DNA from: Pristionchus mayeri
Lineage: Eukaryota; Nematoda; Chromadorea; Rhabditida; Neodiplogasteridae
Direction of reading: 5' to 3'
DNA length: 64,000 nt
Assembly (NCBI GenBank): GCA_036245805.1
Contig: BTRK01000003.1
Coordinates: 44,382,044 to 44,446,043, forward strand
A program made the translations under genes and the position numbers. The notes under the pieces were generated by a model that saw nothing but the letters and a program-made list of their open reading frames with translations, searched no databases and was not told the origin of the DNA. Position 1 is the first letter of the stretch. The number at the start of each line of letters is the position of its first letter. This document shows positions 48,615 to 60,963 of the stretch, in pieces.

Positions 48615-50298
48615 TCTGGGGTTGCCTCAACAAATCGGCTGCTCAAATGTCCAAGTCAGGAGTGAGCTCAGAAATCCGCTGCTCAAATGTCCAAGTCTGG
48701 GGTTGCCTCAAAAATCGGCTGCTCAAATGTCCAAGTCTGTGGTTGCCTCAACAAATCGGCTGCTCAAATGTCCAAGTACGGAGTGAGCTCAGAAATCGGC
48801 TGCTCAAATGTCCAAGTCTGGGGTTGCCTCAAAAATCGGCTGCTCAAATGTCCAAGTCTGTGGTTGCCTCAACAAATCGGCTGCTCAAATGTCCAAGTAC
48901 GGAGTGAGCTCAGAAATCGGCTGCTCAAATGTCCAAGTACGGAGTGAGCTCAGAAATCTGCTGCTCAAATGTCCAAGTACGGAGTGAGCTCAGAAATCGG
49001 CTGCTCAAATGTCCAAGTCTGGGGTTGCCTCAACAAATCGGCTGCTCAAATGTCCAAGTCAGGAGTGAGCTCAGAAATCCGCTGCTCAAATGTCCAAGTC
49101 TGGGGTTGCCTCAAAAATCGGCTGCTCAAATGTCCAAGTCTGTGGTTGCCTCAACAAATCGGCTGCTCAAATGTCCAAGTACGGAGTGAGCTCAGAAATC
49201 GGCTGCTCAAATGTCCAAGTCTGGGGTTGCCTCAAAAATCGGCTGCTCAAATGTCCAAGTCTGTGGTTGCCTCAACAAATCGGCTGCTCAAATGTCCAAG
49301 TACGGAGTGAGCTCAGAAATCGGCTGCTCAAATGTCCAAGTACGGAGTGAGCTCAGAAATCTGCTGCTCAAATGTCCAAGTACGGAGTGAGCTCAGAAAT
49401 CGGCTGCTCAAATGTCCAAGTCTGGGGTTGCCTCAAAAATCGGCTGCTCAAATGTCCAAGTCTGTGGTTGCCTCAACAAATCGGCTGCTCAAATGTCCAA
49501 GTACGGAGTGAGCTCAGAAATCTGCTGCTCAAATGTCCAAGTACGGAGTGAGCTCAGAAATCGGCTGCTCAAATGTCCAAGTCTGGGGTTGCCTCAACAA
49601 ATCGGCTGCTCAAATGTCCAAGTCAGGAGTGAGCTCAGAAATCCGCTGCTCAAATGTCCAAGTCTGGGGTTGCCTCAAAAATCGGCTGCTCAAATGTCCA
49701 AGTCTGTGGTTGCCTCAACAAATCGGCTGCTCAAATGTCCAAGTACGGAGTGAGCTCAGAAATCGGCTGCTCAAATGTCCAAGTCTGGGGTTGCCTCAAA
49801 AATCGGCTGCTCAAATGTCCAAGTCTGTGGTTGCCTCAACAAATCGGCTGCTCAAATGTCCAAGTACGGAGTGAGCTCAGAAATCGGCTGCTCAAATGTC
49901 CAAGTACGGAGTGAGCTCAGAAATCTGCTGCTCAAATGTCCAAGTACGGAGTGAGCTCAGAAATCGGCTGCTCAAATGTCCAAGTCTGGGGTTGCCTCAA
50001 CAAATCGGCTGCTCAAATGTCCAAGTCAGGAGTGAGCTCAGAAATCCGCTGCTCAAATGTCCAAGTCTGGGGTTGCCTCAAAAATCGGCTGCCCAAATGT
50101 CCAAGTCTGTGGTTGCCTCAACAAATCGGCTGCTCAAATGTCCAAGTACGGAGTGAGCTCAGAAATCGGCTGCTCAAATGTCCAAGTCTGGGGTTGCCTC
50201 AAAAATCGGCTGCTCAAATGTCCAAGTCTGTGGTTGCCTCAACAAATCGGCTGCTCAAATGTCCAAGTACGGAGTGAGCTCAGAAATCGGCTGCTCAA

Positions 50299-52230
50299 AT
50301 GTCCAAGTACGGAGTGAGCTCAGAAATCTGCTGCTCAAATGTCCAAGTACGGAGTGAGCTCAGAAATCGGCTGCTCAAATGTCCAAGTCTGGGGTTGCCT
50401 CAACAAATCGGCTGCTCAAATGTCCAAGTCTGGGGTTGCCTCAAAATCGGCTGCTCAAATGTCCAAGTCTGGGGTTGCCTCAAAAATCGGCTGCTCAAAT
50501 GTCCAAGTCTGTGGTTGCCTCAACAAATCGGCTGCTCAAATGTCCAAGTACGGAGTGAGCTCAGAAATCTGCTGCTCAAATGTCCAAGTACGGAGTGAGC
50601 TCAGAAATCGGCTGCTCAAATGTCCAAGTCTGGGGTTGCCTCAACAAATCGGCTGCTCAAATGTCCAAGTCAGGAGTGAGCTCAGAAATCCGCTGCTCAA
50701 ATGTCCAAGTCTGGGGTTGCCTCAAAAATCGGCTGCTCAAATGTCCAAGTCTGTGGTTGCCTCAACAAATCGGCTGCTCAAATGTCCAAGTACGGAGTGA
50801 GCTCAGAAATCGGCTGCTCAAATGTCCAAGTCTGGGGTTGCCTCAAAAATCGGCTGCTCAAATGTCCAAGTCTGTGGTTGCCTCAACAAATCGGCTGCTC
50901 AAATGTCCAAGTACGGAGTGAGCTCAGAAATCGGCTGCTCAAATGTCCAAGTACGGAGTGAGCTCAGAAATCTGCTGCTCAAATGTCCAAGTACGGAGTG
51001 AGCTCAGAAATCGGCTTCTCAAATGTCCAAGTCTGGGGTTGCCTCAACAAATCGGCTGCTCAAATGTCCAAGTCTGGGGTTGCCTCAAAATCGGCTGCTC
51101 AAATGTCCAAGTCTGGGGTTGCCTCAAAAATCGGCTGCTCAAATGTCCAAGTCTGTGGTTGCCTCAACAAATCGGCTGCTCAAATGTCCAAGTACGGAGT
51201 GAGCTCAGAAATCTGCTGCTCAAATGTCCAAGTACGGAGTGAGCTCAGAAATCGGCTGCTCAAATGTCCAAGTCTGGGGTTGCCTCAACAAATCGGCTGC
51301 TCAAATGTCCAAGTCAGGAGTGAGCTCAGAAATCCGCTGCTCAAATGTCCAAATCTGGGGTAGCTTCAAAAATCGGCTGCTCAAATGTCCAAGTCTGTGG
51401 TTGCCTCAACAAATCGGCTGCTCAAATGTCCAAGTACGGAGTGAGCTCAGAAATCGGCTGCTCAAATGTCCAAGTCTGGGGTTGCCTCAAAAATCGGCTG
51501 CTCAAATGTCCAAGTCTGTGGTTGCCTCAACAAATCGGCTGCTCAAATGTCCAAGTACGGAGTGAGCTCAGAAATCGGCTGCTCAAATGTCCAAGTACGG
51601 AGTGAGCTCAGAAATCTGCTGCTCAAATGTCCAAGTACGGAGTGAGCTCAGAAATCGGCTGCTCAAATGTCCAAGTCTGGGGTTGCCTCAACAAATCGGC
51701 TGCTCAAATGTCCAAGTCTGGGGTTGCCTCAAAATCGGCTGCTCAAATGTCCAAGTCTGGGGTTGCCTCAAAAATCGGCTGCTCAAATGTCCAAGTCTGT
51801 GGTTGCCTCAACAAATCGGCTGCTCAAATGTCCAAGTACGGAGTGAGCTCAGAAATCTGCTGCTCAAATGTCCAAGTACGGAGTGAGCTCAGAAATCGGC
51901 TGCTCAAATGTCCAAGTCTGGGGTTGCCTCAACAAATCGGCTGCTCAAATGTCCAAGTCAGGAGTGAGCTCAGAAATCCGCTGCTCAAATGTCCAAGTCT
52001 GGGGTTGCCTCAAAAATCGGCTGCTCAAATGTCCAAGTCTGTGGTTGCCTCAACAAATCGGCTGCTCAAATGTCCAAGTACGGAGTGAGCTCAGAAATCG
52101 GCTGCTCAAATGTCCAAGTCTGGGGTTGCCTCAAAAATCGGCTGCTCAAATGTCCAAGTCTGTGGTTGCCTCAACAAATCGGCTGCTCAAATGTCCAAGT
52201 ACGGAGTGAGCTCAGAAATCGGCTGCTCAA
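50299..52230. repeat. 644-bp higher-order repeat, three consecutive copies
   Basis: Units start at 50299, 50943 and 51587 and end at 52230. Each consists of the 241-bp six-monomer unit followed by the 403-bp ten-monomer unit, sixteen monomers in all. Copies are almost identical. Exceptions are GGCTTCTCAA near 51012 and a cluster near 51352-51366 (AAATCTGGGG, then TAGCTTCAA) in the middle copy. Confidence 0.88.
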
Positions 52231-53436
52231 ATGTCCAAGTACGGAGTGAGCTCAGAAATCTGCTGCTCAAATGTCCAAGTACGGAGTGAGCTCAGAAATC
52301 CGCTGCTCAAATGTCCAAGTCTGGGGTTGCCTCAAAAATCGGCTGCTCAAATGTCCAAGTCTGTGGTTGCCTCAACAAATCGGCTGCTCAAATGTCCAAG
52401 TACGGAGTGAGCTCAGAAATCGGCTGCTCAAATGTCCAAGTCTGGGGTTGCCTCAAAAATCGGCTGCTCAAATGTCCAAGTCTGTGGTTGCCTCAACAAA
52501 TCGGCTGCTCAAATGTCCAAGTACGGAGTGAGCTCAGAAATCGGCTGCTCAAATGTCCAAGTACGGAGTGAGCTCAGAAATCTGCTGCTCAAATGTCCAA
52601 GTACGGAGTGAGCTCAGAAATCGGCTGCTCAAATGTCCAAGTCTGGGGTTGCCTCAACAAATCGGCTGCTCAAATGTCCAAGTCTGGGGTTGCCTCAAAA
52701 TCGGCTGCTCAAATGTCCAAGTCTGGGGTTGCCTCAAAAATCGGCTGCTCAAATGTCCAAGTCTGTGGTTGCCTCAACAAATCGGCTGCTCAAATGTCCA
52801 AGTACGGAGTGAGCTCAGAAATCGGCTGCTCAAATGTCCAAGTACGGAGTGAGCTCAGAAATCTGCTGCTCAAATGTCCAAGTACGGAGTGAGCTCAGAA
52901 ATCCGCTGCTCAAATGTCCAAGTCTGGGGTTGCCTCAAAAATCGGCTGCTCAAATGTCCAAGTCTGTGGTTGCCTCAACAAATCGGCTGCTCAAATGTCC
53001 AAGTACGGAGTGAGCTCAGAAATCGGCTGCTCAAATGTCCAAGTCTGGGGTTGCCTCAAAAATCGGCTGCTCAAATGTCCAAGTCTGTGGTTGCCTCAAC
53101 AAATCGGCTGCTCAAATGTCCAAGTACGGAGTGAGCTCAGAAATCGGCTGCTCAAATGTCCAAGTACGGAGTGAGCTCAGAAATCTGCTGCTCAAATGTC
53201 CAAGTACGGAGTGAGCTCAGAAATCGGCTGCTCAAATGTCCAAGTCTGGGGTTGCCTCAACAAATCGGCTGCTCAAATGTCCAAGTCTGGGGTTGCCTCA
53301 AAATCGGCTGCTCAAATGTCCAAGTCTGGGGTTGCCTCAAAAATCGGCTGCTCAAATGTCCAAGTCTGTGGTTGCCTCAACAAATCGGCTGCTCAAATGT
53401 CCAAGTACGGAGTGAGCTCAGAAATCGGCTGCTCAA
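52231..53436. repeat. 603-bp higher-order repeat, two copies
   Basis: Landmark monomers at 52231, 52553, 52834 and 53156 give steps of 322, 281 and 322 bp, a 603-bp period. The 322-bp unit is the 403-bp unit minus 81 bp (one 40- and one 41-bp monomer). The 281-bp unit is the 241-bp unit plus 40 bp. One more copy of this arrangement lies at 54280-54882. Confidence 0.84.
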
Positions 53437-55681
53437 ATGTCCAAGTACGGAGTGAGCTTAGAAATCGGCTGCTCAAATGTCCAAGTCTGGGGTTGCCTCA
53501 ACAATCGGCTGCTCAAATGTCCAAGTCTGTGGTTGCCTCAAAAATCGGCTGCTCAAATGTCCAAGTCTGGGGTTGCCTCAAAAATCGGCTGCTCAAATGT
53601 CCAAGTCAGGAGTGAGCTCAGAAATCCGCGGCTCAAATGCCCATGTCTGGGGTTGCCTCAACAAATCGGCTGCTCAAATGTCCAAGTATGGAGTGAGCTC
53701 AGAAATCCGTGGCTCAAATGTCCATGTCTGGGGTTGCCTCAAAAATCGGCTGCTCAAATGTCCAAGTCAGGAGTGAGCTCAGAAATCCGCGGCTCAAATG
53801 TCCATGTCTGGGGTTGCCTCAACAAATCGGCTGCTCAAATGTCCAAGTATGGAGTGAGCTCAGAAATCGGCTGCTCAAATGTCCAAGTACGGAGTGAGCT
53901 CAGAAATCGGCTGCTCAAATGTCCAAGTCTGGGGTTGCCTCAAAAATCGGCTGCTCAAATGTCCAAGTCTGGGGTTGCCTCAAAAATCGGCTGCTCAAAT
54001 GTCCAAGTCTGGGGTTGCCTCAACAATCGGCTGCTCAAATGTCCATGTCCGGAGTGAGCTCAGAAATCGGCTGCTCAAATGTCCAAGTCTGGGGTTGCCT
54101 CAAAAATCGGCTGCTCGAATGTCCAAGTCAGGAGTGAGCTCAGAAATCCGCGGCTCAAATGTCCATGTCTGGGGTTGCCTCAACAAATCGGCTGCTCAAA
54201 TGTCCAAGTATGGAGTGAGCTCAGAAATCGGCTGCTCAAATGTCCAAGTACGGAGTGAGCTCAGAAATCGGCTGCTCAAATGTCCAAGTACGGAGTGAGC
54301 TCAGAAATCTGCTGCTCAAATGTCCAAGTACGGAGTGAGCTCAGAAATCCGCTGCTCAAATGTCCAAGTCTGGGGTTGCCTCAAAAATCGGCTGCTCAAA
54401 TGTCCAAGTCTGTGGTTGCCTCAACAAATCGGCTGCTCAAATGTCCAAGTACGGAGTGAGCTCAGAAATCGGCTGCTCAAATGTCCAAGTCTGGGGTTGC
54501 CTCAAAAATCGGCTGCTCAAATGTCCAAGTCTGTGGTTGCCTCAACAAATCGGCTGCTCAAATGTCCAAGTACGGAGTGAGCTCAGAAATCGGCTGCTCA
54601 AATGTCCAAGTACGGAGTGAGCTCAGAAATCTGCTGCTCAAATGTCCAAGTACGGAGTGAGCTCAGAAATCGGCTGCTCAAATGTCCAAGTCTGGGGTTG
54701 CCTCAACAAATCGGCTGCTCAAATGTCCAAGTCTGGGGTTGCCTCAAAATCGGCTGCTCAAATGTCCAAGTCTGGGGTTGCCTCAAAAATCGGCTGCTCA
54801 AATGTCCAAGTCTGTGGTTGCCTCAACAAATCGGCTGCTCAAATGTCCAAGTACGGAGTGAGCTCAGAAATCGGCTGCTCAAATGTCCAAGTACGGAGTG
54901 AGCTCAGAAATCGGCTGCTCAAATGTCCAAGTCTGGGGTTGCCTCAACAATCGGCTGCTCAAATGTCCAAGTCTGTGGTTGCCTCAAAAATCGGCTGCTC
55001 AAATGTCCAAGTCTGGGGTTGCCTCAAAAATCGGCTGCTCAAATGTCCAAGTCAGGAGTGAGCTCAGAAATCCGCGGCTCAAATGCCCATTTCTGGGGTT
55101 GCCTCAACAAATCGGCTGCTCAAATGTCCAAGTATGGAGTGAGCTCAGAAATCCGTGGCTCAAATGTCCATGTCTGGGGTTGCCTCAAAAATCGGCTGCT
55201 CAAATGTCCAAGTCAGGAGTGAGCTCAGAAATCCGCGGCTCAAATGTCCATGTCTGGGGTTGCCTCAACAAATCGGCTGCTCAAATGTCCAAGTATGGAG
55301 TGAGCTCAGAAATCGGCTGCTCAAATGTCCAAGTACGGAGTGAGCTCAGAAATCGGCTGCTCAAATGTCCAAGTCTGGGGTTGCCTCAAAAATCGGCTGC
55401 TCAAATGTCCAAGTCTGGGGTTGCCTCAAAAATCGGCTGCTCAAATGTCCAAGTCTGGGGTTGCCTCAACAATCGGCTGCTCAAATGTCCATGTCCGGAG
55501 TGAGCTCAGAAATCGGCTGCTCAAATGTCCAAGTCTGGGGTTGCCTCAAAAATCGGCTGCTCGAATGTCCAAGTCAGGAGTGAGCTCAGAAATCCGCGGC
55601 TCAAATGTCCATGTCTGGGGTTGCCTCAACAAATCGGCTGCTCAAATGTCCAAGTATGGAGTGAGCTCAGAAATCCGTGGC
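52790..55681. repeat. Near-tandem duplication, 1,446-bp period
   Basis: 52790-54228 is repeated at 54236-55674. Each copy joins the 603-bp unit to a mosaic piece with CCGCGG and CCGTGG joints and GTATGG boxes. Shared markers are ATGCCCAT (near 53638 and 55084) and CCGTGGCTC (near 53707 and 55153). Differences include GAGCTTAG near 53456 and CATTTCTGG near 55089. The duplication spans the border between the homogeneous zone and the right mosaic zone. Confidence 0.87.
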
Positions 55682-56089
55682 TCAAATGTCCATGTCTGGG
55701 GTTGCCTCAAAAATCGGCTGCTCAAATGTCCAAGTCAGGAGTGAGCTCAGAAATCCGCGGCTCAAATGTCCATGTCTGGGGTTGCCTCAACAAATCGGCT
55801 GCTCAAATGTCCAAGTATGGAGTGAGCTCAGAAATCGGCTGCTCAAATGTCCAAGTACGGAGTGAGCTCAGAAATCGGCTGCTCAAATGTCCAAGTCTGG
55901 GGTTGCCTCAAAAATCGGCTGCTCAAATGTCCAAGTCTGGGGTTGCCTCAAAAATCGGCTGCTCAAATGTCCAAGTCTGGGGTTGCCTCAACAATCGGCT
56001 GCTCAAATGTCCATGTCCGGAGTGAGCTCAGAAATCGGCTGCTCAAATGTCCAAGTCTGGGGTTGCCTCAAAAATCGGCTGCTCGAATG
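55046..56089. repeat. 522-bp tandem duplication (thirteen monomers)
   Basis: 55046-55567 is followed by 55568-56089, and a partial third copy begins at 56090. The CCGTGGCTC marker lies near 55153 and 55675. Cores with A9G (CTCGAATG) occur near 55561 and 56083. Confidence 0.82.
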
Positions 56090-57462
56090 TCCAAGTCAGG
56101 AGTGAGCTCAGAAATCCGCGGCTCAAATGTCCATGTCTGGAGTTGCCTCAACAAATCGGCTGCTCAAATGTCCAAGTATGGAGTGAGCTCAGAAATCGGC
56201 TGCTCAAATGTCCAAGTACGGAGTGAGCTCAGAAATCGGCTGCTCAAATGTCCAAGTCTGGGGTTGCCTCAAAAATCGGCTGCTCAAATGTCCAAGTCTG
56301 GGGTTGCCTCAAAAATCGGCTGCTCAAATGTCCAAGTCTGGGGTTGCCTCAGAAATCGGCTGCTCAAATGTCCAAGTCGGGGGTGAGCTCAGAAATCCGC
56401 TGCTCAAATGTCCAAGGCGGGGGTGAGCTCAGAAATCGGCTGCTCAAATGTCCATGTCTGGGGTTGCCTCAAAAATCGGCTGCTCAAATGTCCAAGTCAG
56501 GAGTGAGCTCAGAAATCCGCGGCTCAAATGTCCATGTCTGGGGTTGCCTCAACAAATCGGCTGCTCAAATGTCCAAGTATGGAGTGAGCTCAGAAATCGG
56601 CTGCTCAAATGTCCAAGTACGGAGTGAGCTCAGAAATCGGCTGCTCAAATGTCCAAGTCTGTGGTTGCCTCAACAAATCGGCTGCTCAAATGTCCAAGTA
56701 CGGAGTGAGCTCAGAAATCGGCTGCTCAAATGTCCAAGTACGGAGTGAGCTCAGAAATCGGCTGCTCAAATGTCCAAGTCTGGGGTTGCCTCAACAATCG
56801 GCTGCTCAAATGTCCAAGTCTGTGGTTGCCTCAAAAATCGGCTGCTCAAATGTCCAAGTCTGGGGTTGCCTCAAAAATCGGCTGCTCAAATGTCCAAGTC
56901 AGGAGTGAGCTCAGAAATCCGCGGCTCAAATGCCCATGTCTGGGGTTGCCTCAACAAATCGGCTGCTCAAATGTCCAAGTATGGAGTGAGCTCAGAAATC
57001 GGCTGCTCAAATGTCCAAGTCTGGGGTTGCCTCAAAAATCGGCTGCTCGAATGTCCAAGTCAGGAGTGAGCTCAGAAATCCGCGGCTCAAATGTCCATGT
57101 CTGGGGTTGCATCAACAAATCGGCTGCTCAAATGTCCAAGTATGGAGTGAGCTCAGAAATCGGCTGCTCAAATGTCCAAGTACGGAGTGAGCTCAGAAAT
57201 CGGCTGCTCAAATGTCCAAGTCTGGGGTTGCCTCAAAAATCGGCTGCTCAAATGTCCAAGTCTGGGGTTGCCTCAAAAATCGGCTGCTCAAATGTCCAAG
57301 TCTGGGGTTGCCTCAGAAATCGGCTGCTCAAATGTCCAAGTCGGGGGTGAGCTCAGAAATCCGCTGCTCAAATGTCCAAGGCGGGGGTGAGCTCAGAAAT
57401 CGGCTGCTCAAATGTCCATGTCTGGGGTTGCCTCAAAAATCGGCTGCTCAAATGTCCAAGTA
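56021..57462. repeat. Pair of about 478-bp blocks at 964-bp spacing
   Basis: 56021-56498 matches 56985-57462. Both include an A-type box with a B-like tail (GGGGTTGCCTCAGAAATC near 56338 and 57302), a hybrid monomer, and then the return of G-rich boxes. A singleton TTGCATCAAC lies near 57107 and GGAGTTGCC near 56139. Confidence 0.8.
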
Positions 57463-57579
57463 TGGAGTGAGCTCAGAAATCGGCTGCTCAAATGTCCAAG
57501 TACGGAGTGAGCTCAGAAATCGGCTGCTCAAATGTCCAAGTCTGGGGTTGCCTCAAAAATCGGCTGCTCAAATGTCCAA

Positions 57580-58859
57580 GTCTGGGGTTGCCTCAAAAAT
57601 CGGCTGCTCAAATGTCCAAGTACGGAGTGAGCTCAGAAATCGGCTGCTCAAATGTCCAAGTCTGGGGTTGCCTCAAAATCGGCTGCTCAAATGTCCAAGT
57701 CTGGGGTTGCCTCAAAAATCGGCTGCTCAAATGTCCAAGTCTGTGGTTGCCTCAACAAATCGGCTGCTCAAATGTCCAAGTACGGAGTGAGCTCAGAAAT
57801 CGGCTGCTCAAATGTCCAAGTCTGGGGTTGCCTCAACAATCGGCTGCTCAAATGTCCAAGTCAGGAGTGAGCTCAGAAATCCGCGGCTCAAATGTCCATG
57901 TCTGGGGTTGCCTCAAAAATCGGCTGCTCAAATGTCCAAGTCTGGGGTTACCTCAAAAATCGGCTGCTCAAATGTCCAAGTCAGGAGTGAGCTCAGAAAT
58001 CCGCTGCTCAAATGTCCAAGGCGGGGGTGAGCTCAGAAATCGGCTGCTCAAATGTCCAAGTCTGGGGTTGCCTCAAAAATCGGCTGCTCAAATGTCCAAG
58101 TCTGGAGTGAGCTCAGAAATCCGCTGCTCAAATGTCCATGTATGGGGTTGCCTCAAAAATCGGCTGCTCAAATGTCCAAGTACGGAGTGAGCTCAGAAAT
58201 CGGCTGCTCAAATGTCCAAGTCTGGGGTTGCCTCAAAATCGGCTGCTCAAATGTCCAAGTCTGGGGTTGCCTCAAAAATCGGCTGCTCAAATGTCCAAGT
58301 ACGGAGTGAGCTCAGAAATCGGCTGCTCAAATGTCCAAGTCTGGGGTTGCCTCAAAATCGGCTGCTCAAATGTCCAAGTCTGGGGTTGCCTCAAAAATCG
58401 GCTGCTCAAATGTCCAAGTCTGTGGTTGCCTCAACAAATCGGCTGCTCAAATGTCCAAGTACGGAGTGAGCTCAGAAATCGGCTGCTCAAATGTCCAAGT
58501 CTGGGGTTGCCTCAACAATCGGCTGCTCAAATGTCCAAGTCAGGAGTGAGCTCAGAAATCCGCGGCTCAAATGTCCATGTCTGGGGTTGCCTCAAAAATC
58601 GGCTGCTCAAATGTCCAAGTCTGGGGTTACCTCAAAAATCGGCTGCTCAAATGTCCAAGTCAGGAGTGAGCTCAGAAATCCGCTGCTCAAATGTCCAAGG
58701 CGGGGGTGAGCTCAGAAATCGGCTGCTCAAATGTCCAAGTCTGGGGTTGCCTCAAAAATCGGCTGCTCAAATGTCCAAGTCTGGAGTGAGCTCAGAAATC
58801 CGCTGCTCAAATGTCCATGTATGGGGTTGCCTCAAAAATCGGCTGCTCAAATGTCCAAG
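57580..58859. repeat. Pair of about 600-bp blocks at 679-bp spacing
   Basis: About 57580-58180 matches 58259-58859. The marker GTATGGGGTTGCC lies near 58139 and 58818, and GTCTGGAGTGAG near 58100 and 58779. The 39-bp tail CTCAAAATC appears in both. Confidence 0.8.
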
Positions 58860-59679
58860 TCAGGAGTGAGCTCAGAAATCCGCTGCTCAAATGTCCAAGT
58901 CGGGGGTGAGCTCAGAAATCCGCTGCTCAAGTGTCCAAGGCGGGGGTGAGCTCAGAAATCGGCTGCTCAAATGTCCATGTCTGGGGTTGCCTCAAAAATC
59001 GGCTGCTCAAATGTCCAAGTCAGGAGTGAGCTCAGAAATCCGCTGCTCAAATGTCCAAGTCGGGGGTGAGCTCAGAAATCCGCTGCTCAAATGTCCAAGG
59101 CGAGGGTGTGCTCAGAAATCCGTGGCTCAAATGTCCATGTCTGGGGTTGCCTCAAAAATCGGCTGCTCAAATGTCCAAGTCAGGAGTGAGCTCAGAAATC
59201 CGCGGCTCAAATGTCCATGTCTGGGGTTGCCTCAACAAATCGGCTGCTCAAATGTCCAAGTATGGAGTGAGCTCAGAAATCGGCTGCTCAAATGTCCAAG
59301 TACGGAGTGAGCTCAGAAATCGGCTGCTCAAATGTCCAAGTCTGGGGTTGCCTCAAAAATCGGCTGCTCAAATGTCCAAGTCTGGGGTTGCCTCAAAAAT
59401 CGGCTGCTCAAATGTCCAAGTCTGGGGTTGCCTCAACAATCGGCTGCTCAAATGTCCATGTCCGGAGTGAGCTCAGAAATCGGCTGCTCAAATGTCCAAG
59501 TCTGGGGTTGCCTCAAAAATCGGCTGCTCGAATGTCCAAGTACGGAGTGAGCTCAGAAATCGGCTGCTCAAATGTCCAAGTCGGGGGTGAGCTCAGAAAT
59601 CCGCTGCTCAAATGTCCAAGGCGGGGGTGAGCTCAGAAATCGGCTGCTCAAATGTCCATGTCTGGGGTTGCCTCAAAAA

Positions 59680-60963
59680 TCGGCTGCTCAAATGTCCAAG
59701 TCAGGAGTGAGCTCAGAAATCCGCGGCTCAAATGTCCATGTCTGGGGTTGCCTCAACAAATCGGCTGCTCAAATGTCCAAGTATGGAGTGAGCTCAGAAA
59801 TCGGCTGCTCAAATGTCCAAGTACGGAGTGAGCTCAGAAATCGGCTGCTCAAATGTCCAAGTCTGGGGTTGCCTCAAAAATCGGCTGCTCAAATGTCCAA
59901 GTCTGGGGTTGCCTCAAAAATCGGCTGCTCAAATGTCCAAGTCTGGGGTTGTCTCAACAATCGGCTGCTCAAATGTCCATGTCCGGAGTGAGCTCAGAAA
60001 TCGGCTGCTCAAATGTCCAAGTCTGGGGTTGCCTCAAAAATCGGCTGCTCAAATGTCCAAGTCTGGGGTTGCCTCAACAAATCGGCTGCTCAAATGTCCA
60101 AGTACGGAGTGAGCTCAGAAATCGGCTGCTCAAATGTCCAAGTCTGGGGTTGCCTCAAAATCGGCTGCTCAAATGTCCAAGTCTGGGGTTGCCTCAAAAA
60201 TCGGCTGCTCAAATGTCCAAGTCTGTGGTTGCCTCAACAAATCGGCTGCTCAAATGTCCAAGTACGGAGTGAGCTCAGAAATCGGCTGCTCAAATGTCCA
60301 AGTCTGGGGTTGCCTCAACAATCGGCTGCTCAAATGTCCAAGTCAGGAGTGAGCTCAGAAATCCGCGGCTCAAATGTCCATGTCTGGGGTTGCCTCAACA
60401 AATCGGCTGCTCAAATGTCCAAGTATGGAGTGAGCTCAGAAATCGGCTGCTCAAATGTCCAAGTACGGAGTGAGCTCAGAAATCGGCTGCTCAAATGTCC
60501 AAGTCTGGGGTTGCCTCAAAAATCGGCTGCTCAAATGTCCAAGTCTGGGGTTGCCTCAAAAATCGGCTGCTCAAATGTCCAAGTCTGGGGTTGTCTCAAC
60601 AATCGGCTGCTCAAATGTCCATGTCCGGAGTGAGCTCAGAAATCGGCTGCTCAAATGTCCAAGTCTGGGGTTGCCTCAAAAATCGGCTGCTCAAATGTCC
60701 AAGTCTGGGGTTGCCTCAACAAATCGGCTGCTCAAATGTCCAAGTACGGAGTGAGCTCAGAAATCGGCTGCTCAAATGTCCAAGTCTGGGGTTGCCTCAA
60801 AATCGGCTGCTCAAATGTCCAAGTCTGGGGTTGCCTCAAAAATCGGCTGCTCAAATGTCCAAGTCTGTGGTTGCCTCAACAAATCGGCTGCTCAAATGTC
60901 CAAGTACGGAGTGAGCTCAGAAATCGGCTGCTCAAATGTCCAAGTCTGGGGTTGCCTCAACAA
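59680..60963. repeat. 642-bp tandem duplication (sixteen monomers)
   Basis: 59680-60321 is followed directly by 60322-60963. The private change GGGTTGTCTC lies near 59949 and 60591. It is made of type A and B monomers with CCGCGG joints, and flanked on both sides by G-rich monomers. Confidence 0.85.

Larger units (their letters stand above)
42209..53436. repeat. Homogeneous zone of 403-bp and 241-bp higher-order units
   Basis: The landmark is a type B monomer whose tail runs into CTGCTG (AATCTGCTG) in place of CGGCTG. Landmark-bearing monomers start at 43055, 43458, 43980, 44383, 44986, 45389, 46273, 46676, 47882, 48285, 48526, 48929, 49332, 49493, 49896, 50299, 50540, 50943, 51184, 51587, 51828, 52231, 52553, 52834 and 53156, among others. 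The steps are mostly 403 bp (ten monomers: seven of 40 and three of 41 bp) or 241 bp (six monomers: 40, 40, 41, 39, 40 and 41). G-rich monomers are absent. The zone looks the least diverged of the window. Confidence 0.88.
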
